Below, in pieces: positions 23,570-31,224 of a stretch of 32,848 bases of DNA (the stretch's first letter is position 1; each line of letters starts with the position of its first letter). The notes beneath the pieces are model-generated. The model worked only from the letters and a program-made list of their open reading frames with translations. It was not told the origin of the DNA and did not search any database. The position numbers and the translations under genes are program-made. This DNA is from Loigolactobacillus zhaoyuanensis (lineage in GTDB: Bacteria > Bacillota > Bacilli > Lactobacillales > Lactobacillaceae): contig NZ_RHOE01000028.1 in NCBI RefSeq assembly GCF_003946385.1, positions 1 through 32,848 on the forward strand, written 5' to 3'.

Positions 23570-24439
23570 ATGCAAGAACAGCGCAGTTTTGCTGCACAAA
23601 CTGTTGGCACGTTGTATTTAGTGCCAACGCCGATCGGCAATCTAGATGATATGACTATGCGTAGCATTAAAGTGCTGCAGCAAGTCGACTTAATTGCGGC
23701 GGAAGATACCCGCAATACGCAGCGCTTACTGAGCCATTTTGAGATCACGACTAAGCAAATTAGTTTTCATGAGCATAATACTCAGGAGCGGATTCCACGT
23801 TTACTGGAACATTTGCAAAGCGGCTTGTCCTTGGCCCAGGTCAGCGATGCCGGGATGCCGTCGATCAGCGATCCTGGTAAAGAATTAGTTGCCGCCGCGA
23901 TCACGCAGAATATTCCAGTGGTGCCACTACCTGGCGCCAATGCTGGTTTAACGGCCTTGATCGCCTCTGGCTTAGCGCCACAACCGTTTTATTTTTACGG
24001 CTTTTTGCAGCGTAAATCGCAGCAGCAATTAGCTGAGTTGGAACCGTTAAAAAATCATACTGAAACGCTGATTTTTTACGAGGCGCCGCATCGGTTGCTG
24101 AAAACGTTGACCAGCTTGGCGACTAGCTTTGGTGGCGAGCGGCAAGTGGTTTTGGCCCGTGAAGTGACTAAGAAATATGAAAGCTTTTTGCGCGGCACAC
24201 TGGCTGAGGCGCTGGCTTGGTTTAATGAACATGCGCCGCGCGGTGAATTTGTGGTGCTAGTGGCGGGTAATCCGCAGCCGACTGAAGCCGGCGCGGATGC
24301 TTACGCGGACCTAGATTTGCACGATTATGTTGCCCAGTTAGTTGATGAAGGCAGTGACGTGAAGGCCGCCATTAAAACAGTGGCTAAGCAGCGCACAGTG
24401 GCGAAACAAGACGTTTATAAGGCGTATCACCAGTTTTAA
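23570..24439 (+). CDS. rsmI: 16S rRNA (cytidine1402-2'-O)-methyltransferase
   Basis: RsmI methylates C1402 in the decoding centre of 16S rRNA. The signature LVPTPIGNLDDMT near the N-terminus, AEDTRNTQRLL, SDAGMPSISDPG and PLPGANAGLTALIASG are the conserved SAM-binding segments of this tetrapyrrole-methylase-fold family. I chose the ATG at 23570 (289 aa) because AGGAGG lies just upstream; the frame from 23549 is not supported. It closes the conserved dnaX-to-rsmI cluster. Confidence 0.97.
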   Translation: MQEQRSFAAQTVGTLYLVPTPIGNLDDMTMRSIKVLQQVDLIAAEDTRNTQRLLSHFEITTKQISFHEHNTQERIPRLLEHLQSGLSLAQVSDAGMPSISDPGKELVAAAITQNIPVVPLPGANAGLTALIASGLAPQPFYFYGFLQRKSQQQLAELEPLKNHTETLIFYEAPHRLLKTLTSLATSFGGERQVVLAREVTKKYESFLRGTLAEALAWFNEHAPRGEFVVLVAGNPQPTEAGADAYADLDLHDYVAQLVDEGSDVKAAIKTVAKQRTVAKQDVYKAYHQF

Positions 24440-24442
24440 ATT

Positions 24443-24470
24443 TTTGTCGGTCTGGCAGCTATGCTAGAAT
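24443..24470 (+). promoter_or_regulatory. Promoter of the thioesterase gene
   Basis: TTTGTC (24443-24448), 16 bp and an extended -10 TGCTAGAAT (TAGAAT at 24465-24470) lie 20 bp before the start codon. Confidence 0.5.
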
Positions 24471-24490
24471 GAAAGTAGAGGGGGATTCAT

Positions 24491-25225
24491 GTGGCAGCAA
24501 TCTATACCGAACCACATCAGGTTACTTATTACGAAAGCGACACTAAAAATCAGATGACATTGGCCATGTTGGTCAATGTGGCGATCTTAGTTTCTGAGCG
24601 ACAAAACGACCAGCTGGGGCTAAGCGATGACGTTGTCCACGGCTACAATGTGGGCTGGGTGGTCACACAATATCAGATGGAGATCAAACGGATGCCACAG
24701 GTGGATGAAACAGTGACTTTCGGCACGACAGCCACAGGCTACAACAAGTATTTCTGTTATCGCGATTATTGGGTCGATGATGCGCAAGGTCAGCGGCTGG
24801 CGACGATCCACAGTGCTTGGGTGCTGATGAGCTACGCCACGCGTAACATGGTGGCGGTGATCCCAGCGTTAGTTCAACCGTATGCAGTTCCGGAAATAAA
24901 AGGTATCAAACGTTTCCCACGAATCCACCATGTTGAGCTGGCTGATGCTGCGCAGCAAGATTATCGGGTGCGCTACTATGATATTGACGCCAATCAACAC
25001 GTCAATAACGTTCACTACTTCGATTGGATGTTTGATCATTTAGGGATAGCGTACCTGAGCAGCCACGAGATCGTCAGTCTAAATATCCGCTACGAGCACG
25101 AGCTAACCGTTGACGACGTGGCCCAAAGTCACTATCAGATCACTGATCACGTTAGCCGTCATCAGATTACGACTGCCGATGGTAAGTGCGCTGAGGCAGA
25201 AGTGGTCTGGCGCGAGCGGGGATAG
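24491..25225 (+). CDS. Acyl-ACP thioesterase (FatA/FatB family)
   Basis: This enzyme would release fatty acids from acyl carrier protein. Two hot-dog domains are visible: the first with NVGWVVTQYQMEIKRMP, the second with DIDANQHVNNVHYFDWM, the conserved N-x-H-V-N-N catalytic region. The length of 244 is normal for bacterial members. The start is GTG at 24491 with AGGGGG upstream. It commonly follows rsmI in lactobacilli. Chain-length specificity cannot be read from sequence. LIR copy I starts 5 bp after the stop codon. Confidence 0.92.
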   Translation: MAAIYTEPHQVTYYESDTKNQMTLAMLVNVAILVSERQNDQLGLSDDVVHGYNVGWVVTQYQMEIKRMPQVDETVTFGTTATGYNKYFCYRDYWVDDAQGQRLATIHSAWVLMSYATRNMVAVIPALVQPYAVPEIKGIKRFPRIHHVELADAAQQDYRVRYYDIDANQHVNNVHYFDWMFDHLGIAYLSSHEIVSLNIRYEHELTVDDVAQSHYQITDHVSRHQITTADGKCAEAEVVWRERG

Positions 25226-25229
25226 AAAC

Positions 25230-25447
25230 GTGCTAAACAAGGCAGATTATTGCATATAGCTACGCTGGTCAAACGATTCGCTGCGCGTATCTTATCGCCC
25301 AGCTGCCATGTTTCTTGCGGTACGAATTTTGCCACAAGAATGGACATCGTCCGCAGCATCAAAGATATTAGTGTACTTCGCTAATATCTTTCCATTGATT
25401 GCGGAGTAGTAGGCTATATTCCATAATCTAAGCGCCTTTTCAAGCAC
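25230..25447 (-). repeat. LIR element copy I, interrupted by about 106 bp
   Basis: The outer arms GTGCTAAACAAGGC (25230-25243) and GCCTTTTCAAGCAC (25434-25447) pair at 11 of 14 positions. Inner pairs are AGATTAT/ATAATCT, GCTATAT/ATATAGC-type and GCTGG/CCAGC. The apex is GATTCGC-TGC-GCGTATC. Sequence 25305-25410 is an insertion with its own hairpins (AAAGATATTAG/CTAATATCTTT at 25361-25391). Reverse orientation. Confidence 0.88.
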
Positions 25448-25488
25448 TCTGATTTTGTTAATTTTTCTGTAACCTCTAATATTTTACG

Positions 25489-25517
25489 TTGCCCCGTGTG
25501 GTCGACCCTGCTATACT
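25489..25517 (+). promoter_or_regulatory. Polysaccharide cluster promoter 1
   Basis: TTGCCC (25489-25494), 17 bp and TATACT (25512-25517), with TGC before the -10 (extended). Confidence 0.6.
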
Positions 25518-25545
25518 GTAAAAAGTGTTGGGTTTACAGCTGACC

Positions 25546-25574
25546 TTGTTTTTGCAGCTTAAATTCAGTATACT
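25546..25574 (+). promoter_or_regulatory. Polysaccharide cluster promoter 2
   Basis: TTGTTT (25546-25551), 17 bp and TATACT (25569-25574), 57 bp downstream of promoter 1. Confidence 0.6.
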
Positions 25575-25579
25575 TACAT

Positions 25580-25703
25580 TTGTTGTTTGCAATTTAGAGC
25601 TAAGACAACAATACTTTGTGAATTTGAAGTCGCGCCGAGTCTTTTTTCAGCACCGGCTTACGGACTTGTGTCAATTGAGGACGGTTTTAGGAGGACAATA
25701 TTG
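25580..25703 (+). other. Structured leader before the polysaccharide cluster
   Basis: This non-coding leader of about 124 nt holds a perfect hairpin TTGTTGT/ACAACAA (25580-25586, 25605-25611). It also holds a second interrupted stem with AAGTC/GACTT and CCG/CGG around a T6 run (about 25627-25668). The T-run between the arms could allow a terminator/antiterminator switch, which is inference. Confidence 0.4.
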
Positions 25704-26405
25704 ATGGAGAAAAAGGAAAGTGTAGGCATGAGCTGGCAACGGCCCAATCCGCTTACGGCTAACCAAATAAAAATGCAGACACGTTCAAAAACCTATTTAA
25801 TCATTAAACGAATTTCTGATATCGTTGTATCCGGTGTTGCGCTGGTCATTTTAGTGCCGACAGTTTTTCTAGTCATGGCGATTATTTATCGCTTTGGGCA
25901 AAATAAAGGGCCAATGATCTACAAGCAGCAGCGCATCGGCAAAAACGGCCAACCATTTAAAATCTGGAAGTTCCGTTCAATGATCGTCAACGCGGATCAA
26001 AAATTAAAAGCGAATCCAAAATTATATCGTAAATACATCGCCAATAGTTACAAATTACCGGCGGAAGAAGATCCACGAATCACTAAATTTGGACGCTTCA
26101 TTCGTAAGTCTTCAATCGACGAAATCCCCCAATTCATTAATATTTTAAAAGGGGACATGGCTTTAGTTGGGCCACGGCCAGTGGTTGAAATTGAGCTTAA
26201 AGAATACGGCGACCAAGTGGACAAGCTGTTATCGATGACCCCCGGCGCAATGGGCTGGTGGCAAGCTAGCGGCCGTAGTAATATTGAGTACCCTGAACGT
26301 TGTGCGGTCGAGTTGTACTATATTGACCACGCAAGCTTGGGATTTGATCTGAAGATTATTGTGCTTAATATGATCAGTATTTTTAGGAATACTGGTGCCT
26401 ATTAA
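25704..26405 (+). CDS. Undecaprenyl-phosphate sugar phosphotransferase (priming transferase)
   Basis: This enzyme starts polysaccharide synthesis by moving a sugar-1-phosphate from a UDP-sugar to undecaprenyl phosphate. It is the short, monotopic bacterial sugar transferase type: one hydrophobic segment (about residues 35-58) followed by the catalytic domain with KFRSM, the DE-containing SSIDEIPQFINILKGDM and GPRP. I chose the ATG at 25704 (233 aa) with AGGAGG upstream; the longer frame from 25587 lies in the leader. It is the first gene of the cluster and separated from the next by a terminator. The sugar (Glc or Gal) is not predictable. Confidence 0.94.
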   Translation: MEKKESVGMSWQRPNPLTANQIKMQTRSKTYLIIKRISDIVVSGVALVILVPTVFLVMAIIYRFGQNKGPMIYKQQRIGKNGQPFKIWKFRSMIVNADQKLKANPKLYRKYIANSYKLPAEEDPRITKFGRFIRKSSIDEIPQFINILKGDMALVGPRPVVEIELKEYGDQVDKLLSMTPGAMGWWQASGRSNIEYPERCAVELYYIDHASLGFDLKIIVLNMISIFRNTGAY

Positions 26406-26418
26406 GCTTAGATTTTGT

Positions 26419-26450
26419 AAAGCCGATGATCGAAATCATTGGCTTTTTTT
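26419..26450 (+). terminator. Terminator behind the priming transferase
   Basis: AAAGCCGATGAT pairs with ATCATTGGCTTT (one G-T pair) around CGAA, followed by further T residues. It should reduce transcription of the rest of the cluster unless read through. Confidence 0.85.
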
Positions 26451-26474
26451 ATAAGAAAGAGGGAATTTTGGAGT

Positions 26475-27071
26475 ATGAAGCTCGAGACACTAATTCGTAA
26501 GATTATTAAACAATGGTATATTTTAGTTTTGGCGGTGGTTATTTTTGCTGGAGCTGGATATTTGTGGAGCAATCATGTCTATCATCCAGTGTATACCGCA
26601 AAAACAACCATGCTGGTACATCCACGTAAACATACGGGAGCTTCAGTTGAAGCAGACATTAAACTAATGCCAACTTATCAAGGAATTATGCTTGGTGACT
26701 CAATGCTAAACCATGTTAAAAAAGATTTAGCAAAGCATAGCAAATATAAAGTTAGTGTTGAAAAGTTAAGTCAGCAAATACATAGTTCTACAGATTCCAA
26801 CACTTTGTTAATTCATGTTACAGCAGGCACTACCTCAGCTAAGTCAGCAGTTGCGATTGCTAATACCACAGTTAAACAATTCAAAAAACATGCTAATGAT
26901 ACCGTTAAAATTGGTAAAATCACGCAATTAGTAAAAGCAAAGAAGCAAAACGTAACGGCTTCTGCGCGTGAGACCAAGAAATTTATTTTAACTGGCGGTT
27001 TATTTGGTTTAGTGCTTGGTTTAATAATTGCGTTGTTTAGAATTCAATTTCTGTCAATTAAGAAGTCATAA
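26475..27071 (+). CDS. Wzz/CpsC-like polysaccharide chain-length regulator
   Basis: This membrane protein probably controls polymer chain length. It has two transmembrane segments, about residues 16-34 (YILVLAVVIFAGAGYLW) and 167-190 (GGLFGLVLGLIIALF), with an extracellular basic domain between. At 198 residues it is of the short CpsC type. GGAGT directly precedes the ATG at 26475 and AGAGGG lies 11 bases further up; the frame from 26439 would start inside the terminator. The cognate BY-kinase (CpsD/Wze) and phosphatase genes, usually next door, are absent here. Confidence 0.8.
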   Translation: MKLETLIRKIIKQWYILVLAVVIFAGAGYLWSNHVYHPVYTAKTTMLVHPRKHTGASVEADIKLMPTYQGIMLGDSMLNHVKKDLAKHSKYKVSVEKLSQQIHSSTDSNTLLIHVTAGTTSAKSAVAIANTTVKQFKKHANDTVKIGKITQLVKAKKQNVTASARETKKFILTGGLFGLVLGLIIALFRIQFLSIKKS

Positions 27072-27098
27072 AACTAACCGATAAGTGAGGTATTTAAA

Positions 27099-28472
27099 AT
27101 GGAATGGTTTTTAATACCGGTTAGTATGTTATTGAAGAATTTTAGTTATACATTACCTACTGTATTATCTACATTTCCAATTTATATATTGGCTGGTTTA
27201 TTTATTTATCGACTAATAAGTGATTCTAATAGTTTAGAAGTATTAGAGGTAGATCGTCGTGTGATGACTATGACTTTAAGCGTGTTGCTTAGTCAACTTG
27301 TCATGATTGTTTATAGTTACCAGATTACGACTAGGCCACAGGATACTAGTGGAATGGCGACTGGACCAATCAATTTATTTGCCTATTTTGCAAATATATT
27401 TTTGGTGTATTACTTACTAGTTTTAGTTTTGCGCGGAACGAAACAAATTCGTAATTTTATTAAAGCGACGATGATCACTTTTCTAGTTTTTTCAATTTTG
27501 GTCTTGTTACCACAAATTTTTGCAACTCGCTTTTGGAATTTAGATCATTATGTTAACCTGATTGGACATCTGTTTGAAGCAACGCATAAAGGGCGGACAG
27601 ATTTTTATCAGTTTGGCAGCTATACCACGACTTTACGGCGAGTTAACGGCTTTTCACAAGAGGCTTCCTTTCTGGCGGCTCAAATAGGGATAGTTTTTAT
27701 TCCATTTTTGCTTGCTGCCATTAAAAATAAAGTCGATTATTTTCATGACCAGATGACTAAACGTAGCCTTGCGTTTTATTGGGGATTGCTAATTTTTGCT
27801 TTTATAACATTATTTTTTGCAAAAACATCAACTGGTTTTGTTGTAATTGGTGTGGCAGTAATTGCTTTTATTGTTAGCTTGCCAGCAGGACAACGAAAAA
27901 ACTATTATTATGGAATTGGTATTGCGTTATTGATTTTATTGATTTTATATTTTGTTAATCCGAGTATTTCTGAATTGCTGAATAAATACATCTTTAAAAA
28001 GCAGGGCACTTCTAACCGTTTAGGCGGAACGCTAGCATTATTCCTAACGTTCCTCCATTACCCATTATTTGGTGTTGGCCGGGGGTATACTAGTTTCTAC
28101 AATTTTGAATTTGTACCTAAAGCCTTAACTCATAATGAAGAATTCTTTCGAGTTTTTCAGCAAACTGGTTTTTCAAACCAGAGTATGTGGGGCGAAGTTC
28201 TAGCCGGATATGGCTTGATCGGCATTGTACCAGTGGTGATTTTTGTTTACCATAAAATCAAAAAGGGACGACAATTACAAAATGTGTTACAACATGAGCT
28301 AACGCCAACTACTCGTTTATACATCAGTATTATTGATAGTTTTTACTACACGTTAACCATATTTGCTGTGGTTATGTTATTTTCACTTTCTTGGACAGAC
28401 AATATTTATTTAGTTGTTTTCTTCTTCTATATTGTTGTTATTAATTACTTGGATAAGGAGCTTTTACGTTGA
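27099..28472 (+). CDS. Wzy-like polysaccharide polymerase (O-antigen ligase/polymerase family)
   Basis: This is an integral membrane protein of 457 residues with about eleven or twelve hydrophobic segments. A large periplasm-side loop lies about residues 295-370 and contains RLGGTLALFLTF and GVGRGYTSFYNFEF. That loop and the GxGxG-like motif are typical of Wzy/O-antigen polymerases, which join repeat units outside the membrane. GTGAGGT precedes the ATG. It overlaps the next gene by 4 bp. Sequence similarity in this family is low, so the call rests on topology and context. Confidence 0.78.
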   Translation: MEWFLIPVSMLLKNFSYTLPTVLSTFPIYILAGLFIYRLISDSNSLEVLEVDRRVMTMTLSVLLSQLVMIVYSYQITTRPQDTSGMATGPINLFAYFANIFLVYYLLVLVLRGTKQIRNFIKATMITFLVFSILVLLPQIFATRFWNLDHYVNLIGHLFEATHKGRTDFYQFGSYTTTLRRVNGFSQEASFLAAQIGIVFIPFLLAAIKNKVDYFHDQMTKRSLAFYWGLLIFAFITLFFAKTSTGFVVIGVAVIAFIVSLPAGQRKNYYYGIGIALLILLILYFVNPSISELLNKYIFKKQGTSNRLGGTLALFLTFLHYPLFGVGRGYTSFYNFEFVPKALTHNEEFFRVFQQTGFSNQSMWGEVLAGYGLIGIVPVVIFVYHKIKKGRQLQNVLQHELTPTTRLYISIIDSFYYTLTIFAVVMLFSLSWTDNIYLVVFFFYIVVINYLDKELLR

Positions 28473-29257
28473 ACACTAAGATACTTGTGGCAGCTCATAA
28501 AAACTACGTGATGCCTGCAGATAAAGCATTATATTTACCGGTTTTTGTTGGTAAAGCGTTACATCCAGATGTTAATCAGACATTTCAAGGTGACAACACT
28601 GGTGATAATATTTCTGAAAAAAATTCGCATTATAATGAATTAACAGCTATTTATTGGGCTTGGAAAAATCTAGATGCTGATGCAATCGGATTAGTACATT
28701 ATCGTCGTTATTTAAGTTTAACGCATAAAAAAGACCTAACCCAGATACTCGATCAAGCACAATTAGATCGACTTTTTAAAACGGCGGATATTATTTTACC
28801 AAAAAAGCGGGACTACTATATTGAAACCAATTATTCCCACTATATTCATGCACATCATGAAGAACCACTTCTGCTGACTAAGCAAATTATTCAACAGGAT
28901 TATCCAGAATATTCGGCCGCTTTTGACACGGTTCTTTACAAGCAGCATAGTGCCCACATGTTTAATATGTTTATTATGAAACAACAGCCATTTAATGAGT
29001 ATTGTACTTGGTTATTCGATATTTTAGCTAAATTAGAAAACCAAATTGATATCACGGACTACGATACTTACGAAGCCAGAGTATATGGTTTTATCAGTGA
29101 ACGTTTACTTGATGTTTGGCTTGAGTGTCATCCAGAATATCGGGCAACTGAAGTGCCTTTTGTATTCATGGAAAAACAAAATTGGTTCAAGAAAGGATTC
29201 ACATTTTTACGGCGTAAGATGGTACCTGAACGTTTTAATGGGGATAATAAGCGATGA
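28469..29257 (+). CDS. DUF4422 glycosyltransferase-like protein
   Basis: The motif GLVHYRRYL (about residues 74-82), preceded by NSHYNELTAIYWAWKN, is the hallmark of DUF4422 proteins, which occur in capsule and exopolysaccharide clusters and are taken to be glycosyltransferases. It has 262 residues and no membrane segment. The start is TTG at 28469, overlapping the polymerase stop codon (TTGA), with AAGGAG eight bases upstream. The donor sugar is unknown. Confidence 0.85.
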   Translation: MNTKILVAAHKNYVMPADKALYLPVFVGKALHPDVNQTFQGDNTGDNISEKNSHYNELTAIYWAWKNLDADAIGLVHYRRYLSLTHKKDLTQILDQAQLDRLFKTADIILPKKRDYYIETNYSHYIHAHHEEPLLLTKQIIQQDYPEYSAAFDTVLYKQHSAHMFNMFIMKQQPFNEYCTWLFDILAKLENQIDITDYDTYEARVYGFISERLLDVWLECHPEYRATEVPFVFMEKQNWFKKGFTFLRRKMVPERFNGDNKR

Positions 29258-30381
29258 AAAAAGTTTTAGTTACTGGTGATTACTTACATGACAGCGGTGA
29301 AACTGCCTTTATTATGAATTCATTTGGTAAAATTAAAAGTGAACAAGTTCAATTCGACGCAGCAATTGTTTCTGGTTCGAAAGAAATGGTTGCTGAATTA
29401 GAATTGAAAGGGTGGCATGCTTTTATTTTTCCTGCTGCAAATCGTCATCCGTTAGCGCATTGGCGTGCTTGGCAGCAATTTTTTAAACAGCATGCTGCTG
29501 AATACGAGGCGATTCATTTTAATTATTCAGCAATGTGGAATTTTCTACCAGTATATTTCGCCAAAAAGTATGGTATTCCAGTCATTACAATGCATTCGCA
29601 CAACACATTTTTTGGAACTGCAGGGAGTTCACTTCAAATTAAAGTGCTGACTAGTTTACATTATTTAGGCAAAAAACTAATTTGCCGGTACTGGGCAAAT
29701 CAATTTTTAGCGGCCTCAAAGGAAGCAGCCGAATGGTTGTTCACACCGCAGATCATCCAACAGCAACGTTATAAAATTGTTCGTAACGGGATCAATTTAG
29801 ATAAATTTGCGTATAATGAAGAGGTTCGGCAACATGTTCGACAAGAACAAGGTTGGACAGATAGACGAGTTTATGCCAATGTTGGTGTTTTTGAACCGCG
29901 AAAGAATCATCAATTTAGCTTAGCTATTTTTCGTGAACTCGTCCGTAAAGACGACACTGCCTTGCTTGTTTTAGTGGGCGATGGACCATTACAAGCAGAA
30001 GTTAAGCAACAAGTTGAAACATTTGGATTGTCTGATAACGTAATCTTTCTCGGTGTTCGTCGTGATTTGGAACGCTTATATCAAGGTTTTGACGCATTGC
30101 TTTTTCCATCTGTGCATGAAGGCTTAAGTTTGGTATTTGTGGAGGGTCAAGCTGCTGGTTTGGAGATCTTCCCTTCAGCACAGATACCACTCGATCGATA
30201 TATTAAAACAATTGTGCACCCAATAAGCTTAACGCAGTCGCCAGGACAATGGGCCAAACAAATAGAAAGTCAATTTGCGACAGTACAGCAACGAAAAGCA
30301 CCGATAGACCAGTTGCGGGAGCTTGGCTATGATCAGGCACAAACCGTTGCAACAATACAAGCGCTATATAGTGAGGAGTAG
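29254..30381 (+). CDS. Glycosyltransferase family 4 (EpsF-like)
   Basis: This is a GT-B retaining glycosyltransferase. The C-terminal half shows the nucleotide-sugar pattern VGVFEPRKNHQFSLAIF, LVGDGPLQAEVK and the E-x7-E-type motif HEGLSLVFVEGQAAGLE. The N-terminal half has MHSHNTFFG. It has 375 residues and is cytosolic or membrane-associated. The ATG overlaps the previous stop codon (ATGA), so the genes are translationally coupled. Confidence 0.93.
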   Translation: MKKVLVTGDYLHDSGETAFIMNSFGKIKSEQVQFDAAIVSGSKEMVAELELKGWHAFIFPAANRHPLAHWRAWQQFFKQHAAEYEAIHFNYSAMWNFLPVYFAKKYGIPVITMHSHNTFFGTAGSSLQIKVLTSLHYLGKKLICRYWANQFLAASKEAAEWLFTPQIIQQQRYKIVRNGINLDKFAYNEEVRQHVRQEQGWTDRRVYANVGVFEPRKNHQFSLAIFRELVRKDDTALLVLVGDGPLQAEVKQQVETFGLSDNVIFLGVRRDLERLYQGFDALLFPSVHEGLSLVFVEGQAAGLEIFPSAQIPLDRYIKTIVHPISLTQSPGQWAKQIESQFATVQQRKAPIDQLRELGYDQAQTVATIQALYSEE

Positions 30382-30386
30382 CAATT

Positions 30387-31211
30387 TTGGGTAGTCAGTT
30401 AGAGCAACTTCATCAAGTCGAAATAAATATTTTGCGGGTTGTCGTTAAAATTTGCGATCAAGAGCAGATTCCCTATTTTTTAATTGGGGGATCCCTTTTG
30501 GGTGCTGTCAGACATCAAGGCTTTATTCCTTGGGATGACGATATTGATATTGGATTTCTACGAGTTGATTACGAACGCTTTTTAGCAGTTGCTCCTAGCT
30601 ATTTAGCTGATAAGTCACTAGCTTTAATTACAGAATTTAATACAGCTGATTATGGAATGGCATTTGCCAAAATAATTGCAACAAACACTGAGATAACCGA
30701 AGAACAGAATTTACCTAATCGGTCCGTTAGTGGTTTGTACATTGATTTGTTTCCGCTTGATCGAATTCCAAAGAGTACTTTTCAACGCCGACGGCAATAT
30801 GTCGAATTTAAAATGTTGACGAAAACGATTCTTGAACGCCTTAACTATGGTCAAGTTGATGGTCGCTTAAAACGTATATTGGTTACACTGATTAATTTAA
30901 TTTTTGGTCTATTTTCGACCAAAACGTTAAAAAATTGGCGTTTAAAAGTTGCAACACGTTATCAAGAACAAACAGAGCTTGATGTGATTAATATTAGTTC
31001 TCAATATCCCTATGGTCGTGAAATTATTTTACGTTCAGAACAACAGCATTTGCAAAAACATAACTTTGAACAATTAAAAGTATCTATACCACAGGCATAT
31101 GACACTATTTTAACGCGTATGTATCATGATTATATGCAATTGCCACCAAAATCAGCACAAAAAGAAAAGCATTTAACAACTTTAATGATTGATGGTGAAA
31201 AAATTGAATGA
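30387..31211 (+). CDS. LicD family phosphotransferase-like protein
   Basis: LicD proteins transfer phospho-substituents (phosphocholine in pneumococcus; related fukutins use CDP-ribitol or CDP-glycerol). The diagnostic segment FLIGGSLLGAVRHQG and then FIPWDDDIDIG (about residues 30-56), with the metal-binding acidic triad, is fully present. It has 274 residues. The start is TTG at 30387 with GAGGAG about nine bases upstream. Together with tagD downstream, glycerol-phosphate transfer is a reasonable inference. Confidence 0.9.
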   Translation: MGSQLEQLHQVEINILRVVVKICDQEQIPYFLIGGSLLGAVRHQGFIPWDDDIDIGFLRVDYERFLAVAPSYLADKSLALITEFNTADYGMAFAKIIATNTEITEEQNLPNRSVSGLYIDLFPLDRIPKSTFQRRRQYVEFKMLTKTILERLNYGQVDGRLKRILVTLINLIFGLFSTKTLKNWRLKVATRYQEQTELDVINISSQYPYGREIILRSEQQHLQKHNFEQLKVSIPQAYDTILTRMYHDYMQLPPKSAQKEKHLTTLMIDGEKIE

Positions 31212-31224
31212 GACGGGGAACAAA

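Noticed and set aside
10102-25447. LIR copies as a CRISPR array or tandem repeat
   Set aside because: Copies are 0.5-4 kb apart, occur in both orientations, lack regular spacers and there are no cas genes.
19017-25447. Classical short target-site duplications flanking LIR elements
   Set aside because: The common flanks AAC and TCT occur at fixed ends of all copies and are part of the element; no copy-specific direct repeat was seen for C, D, E, G or I.
25587-25703. N-terminal extension of the priming transferase by 39 residues
   Set aside because: The region is a structured leader, and AGGAGG lies directly before the ATG at 25704.
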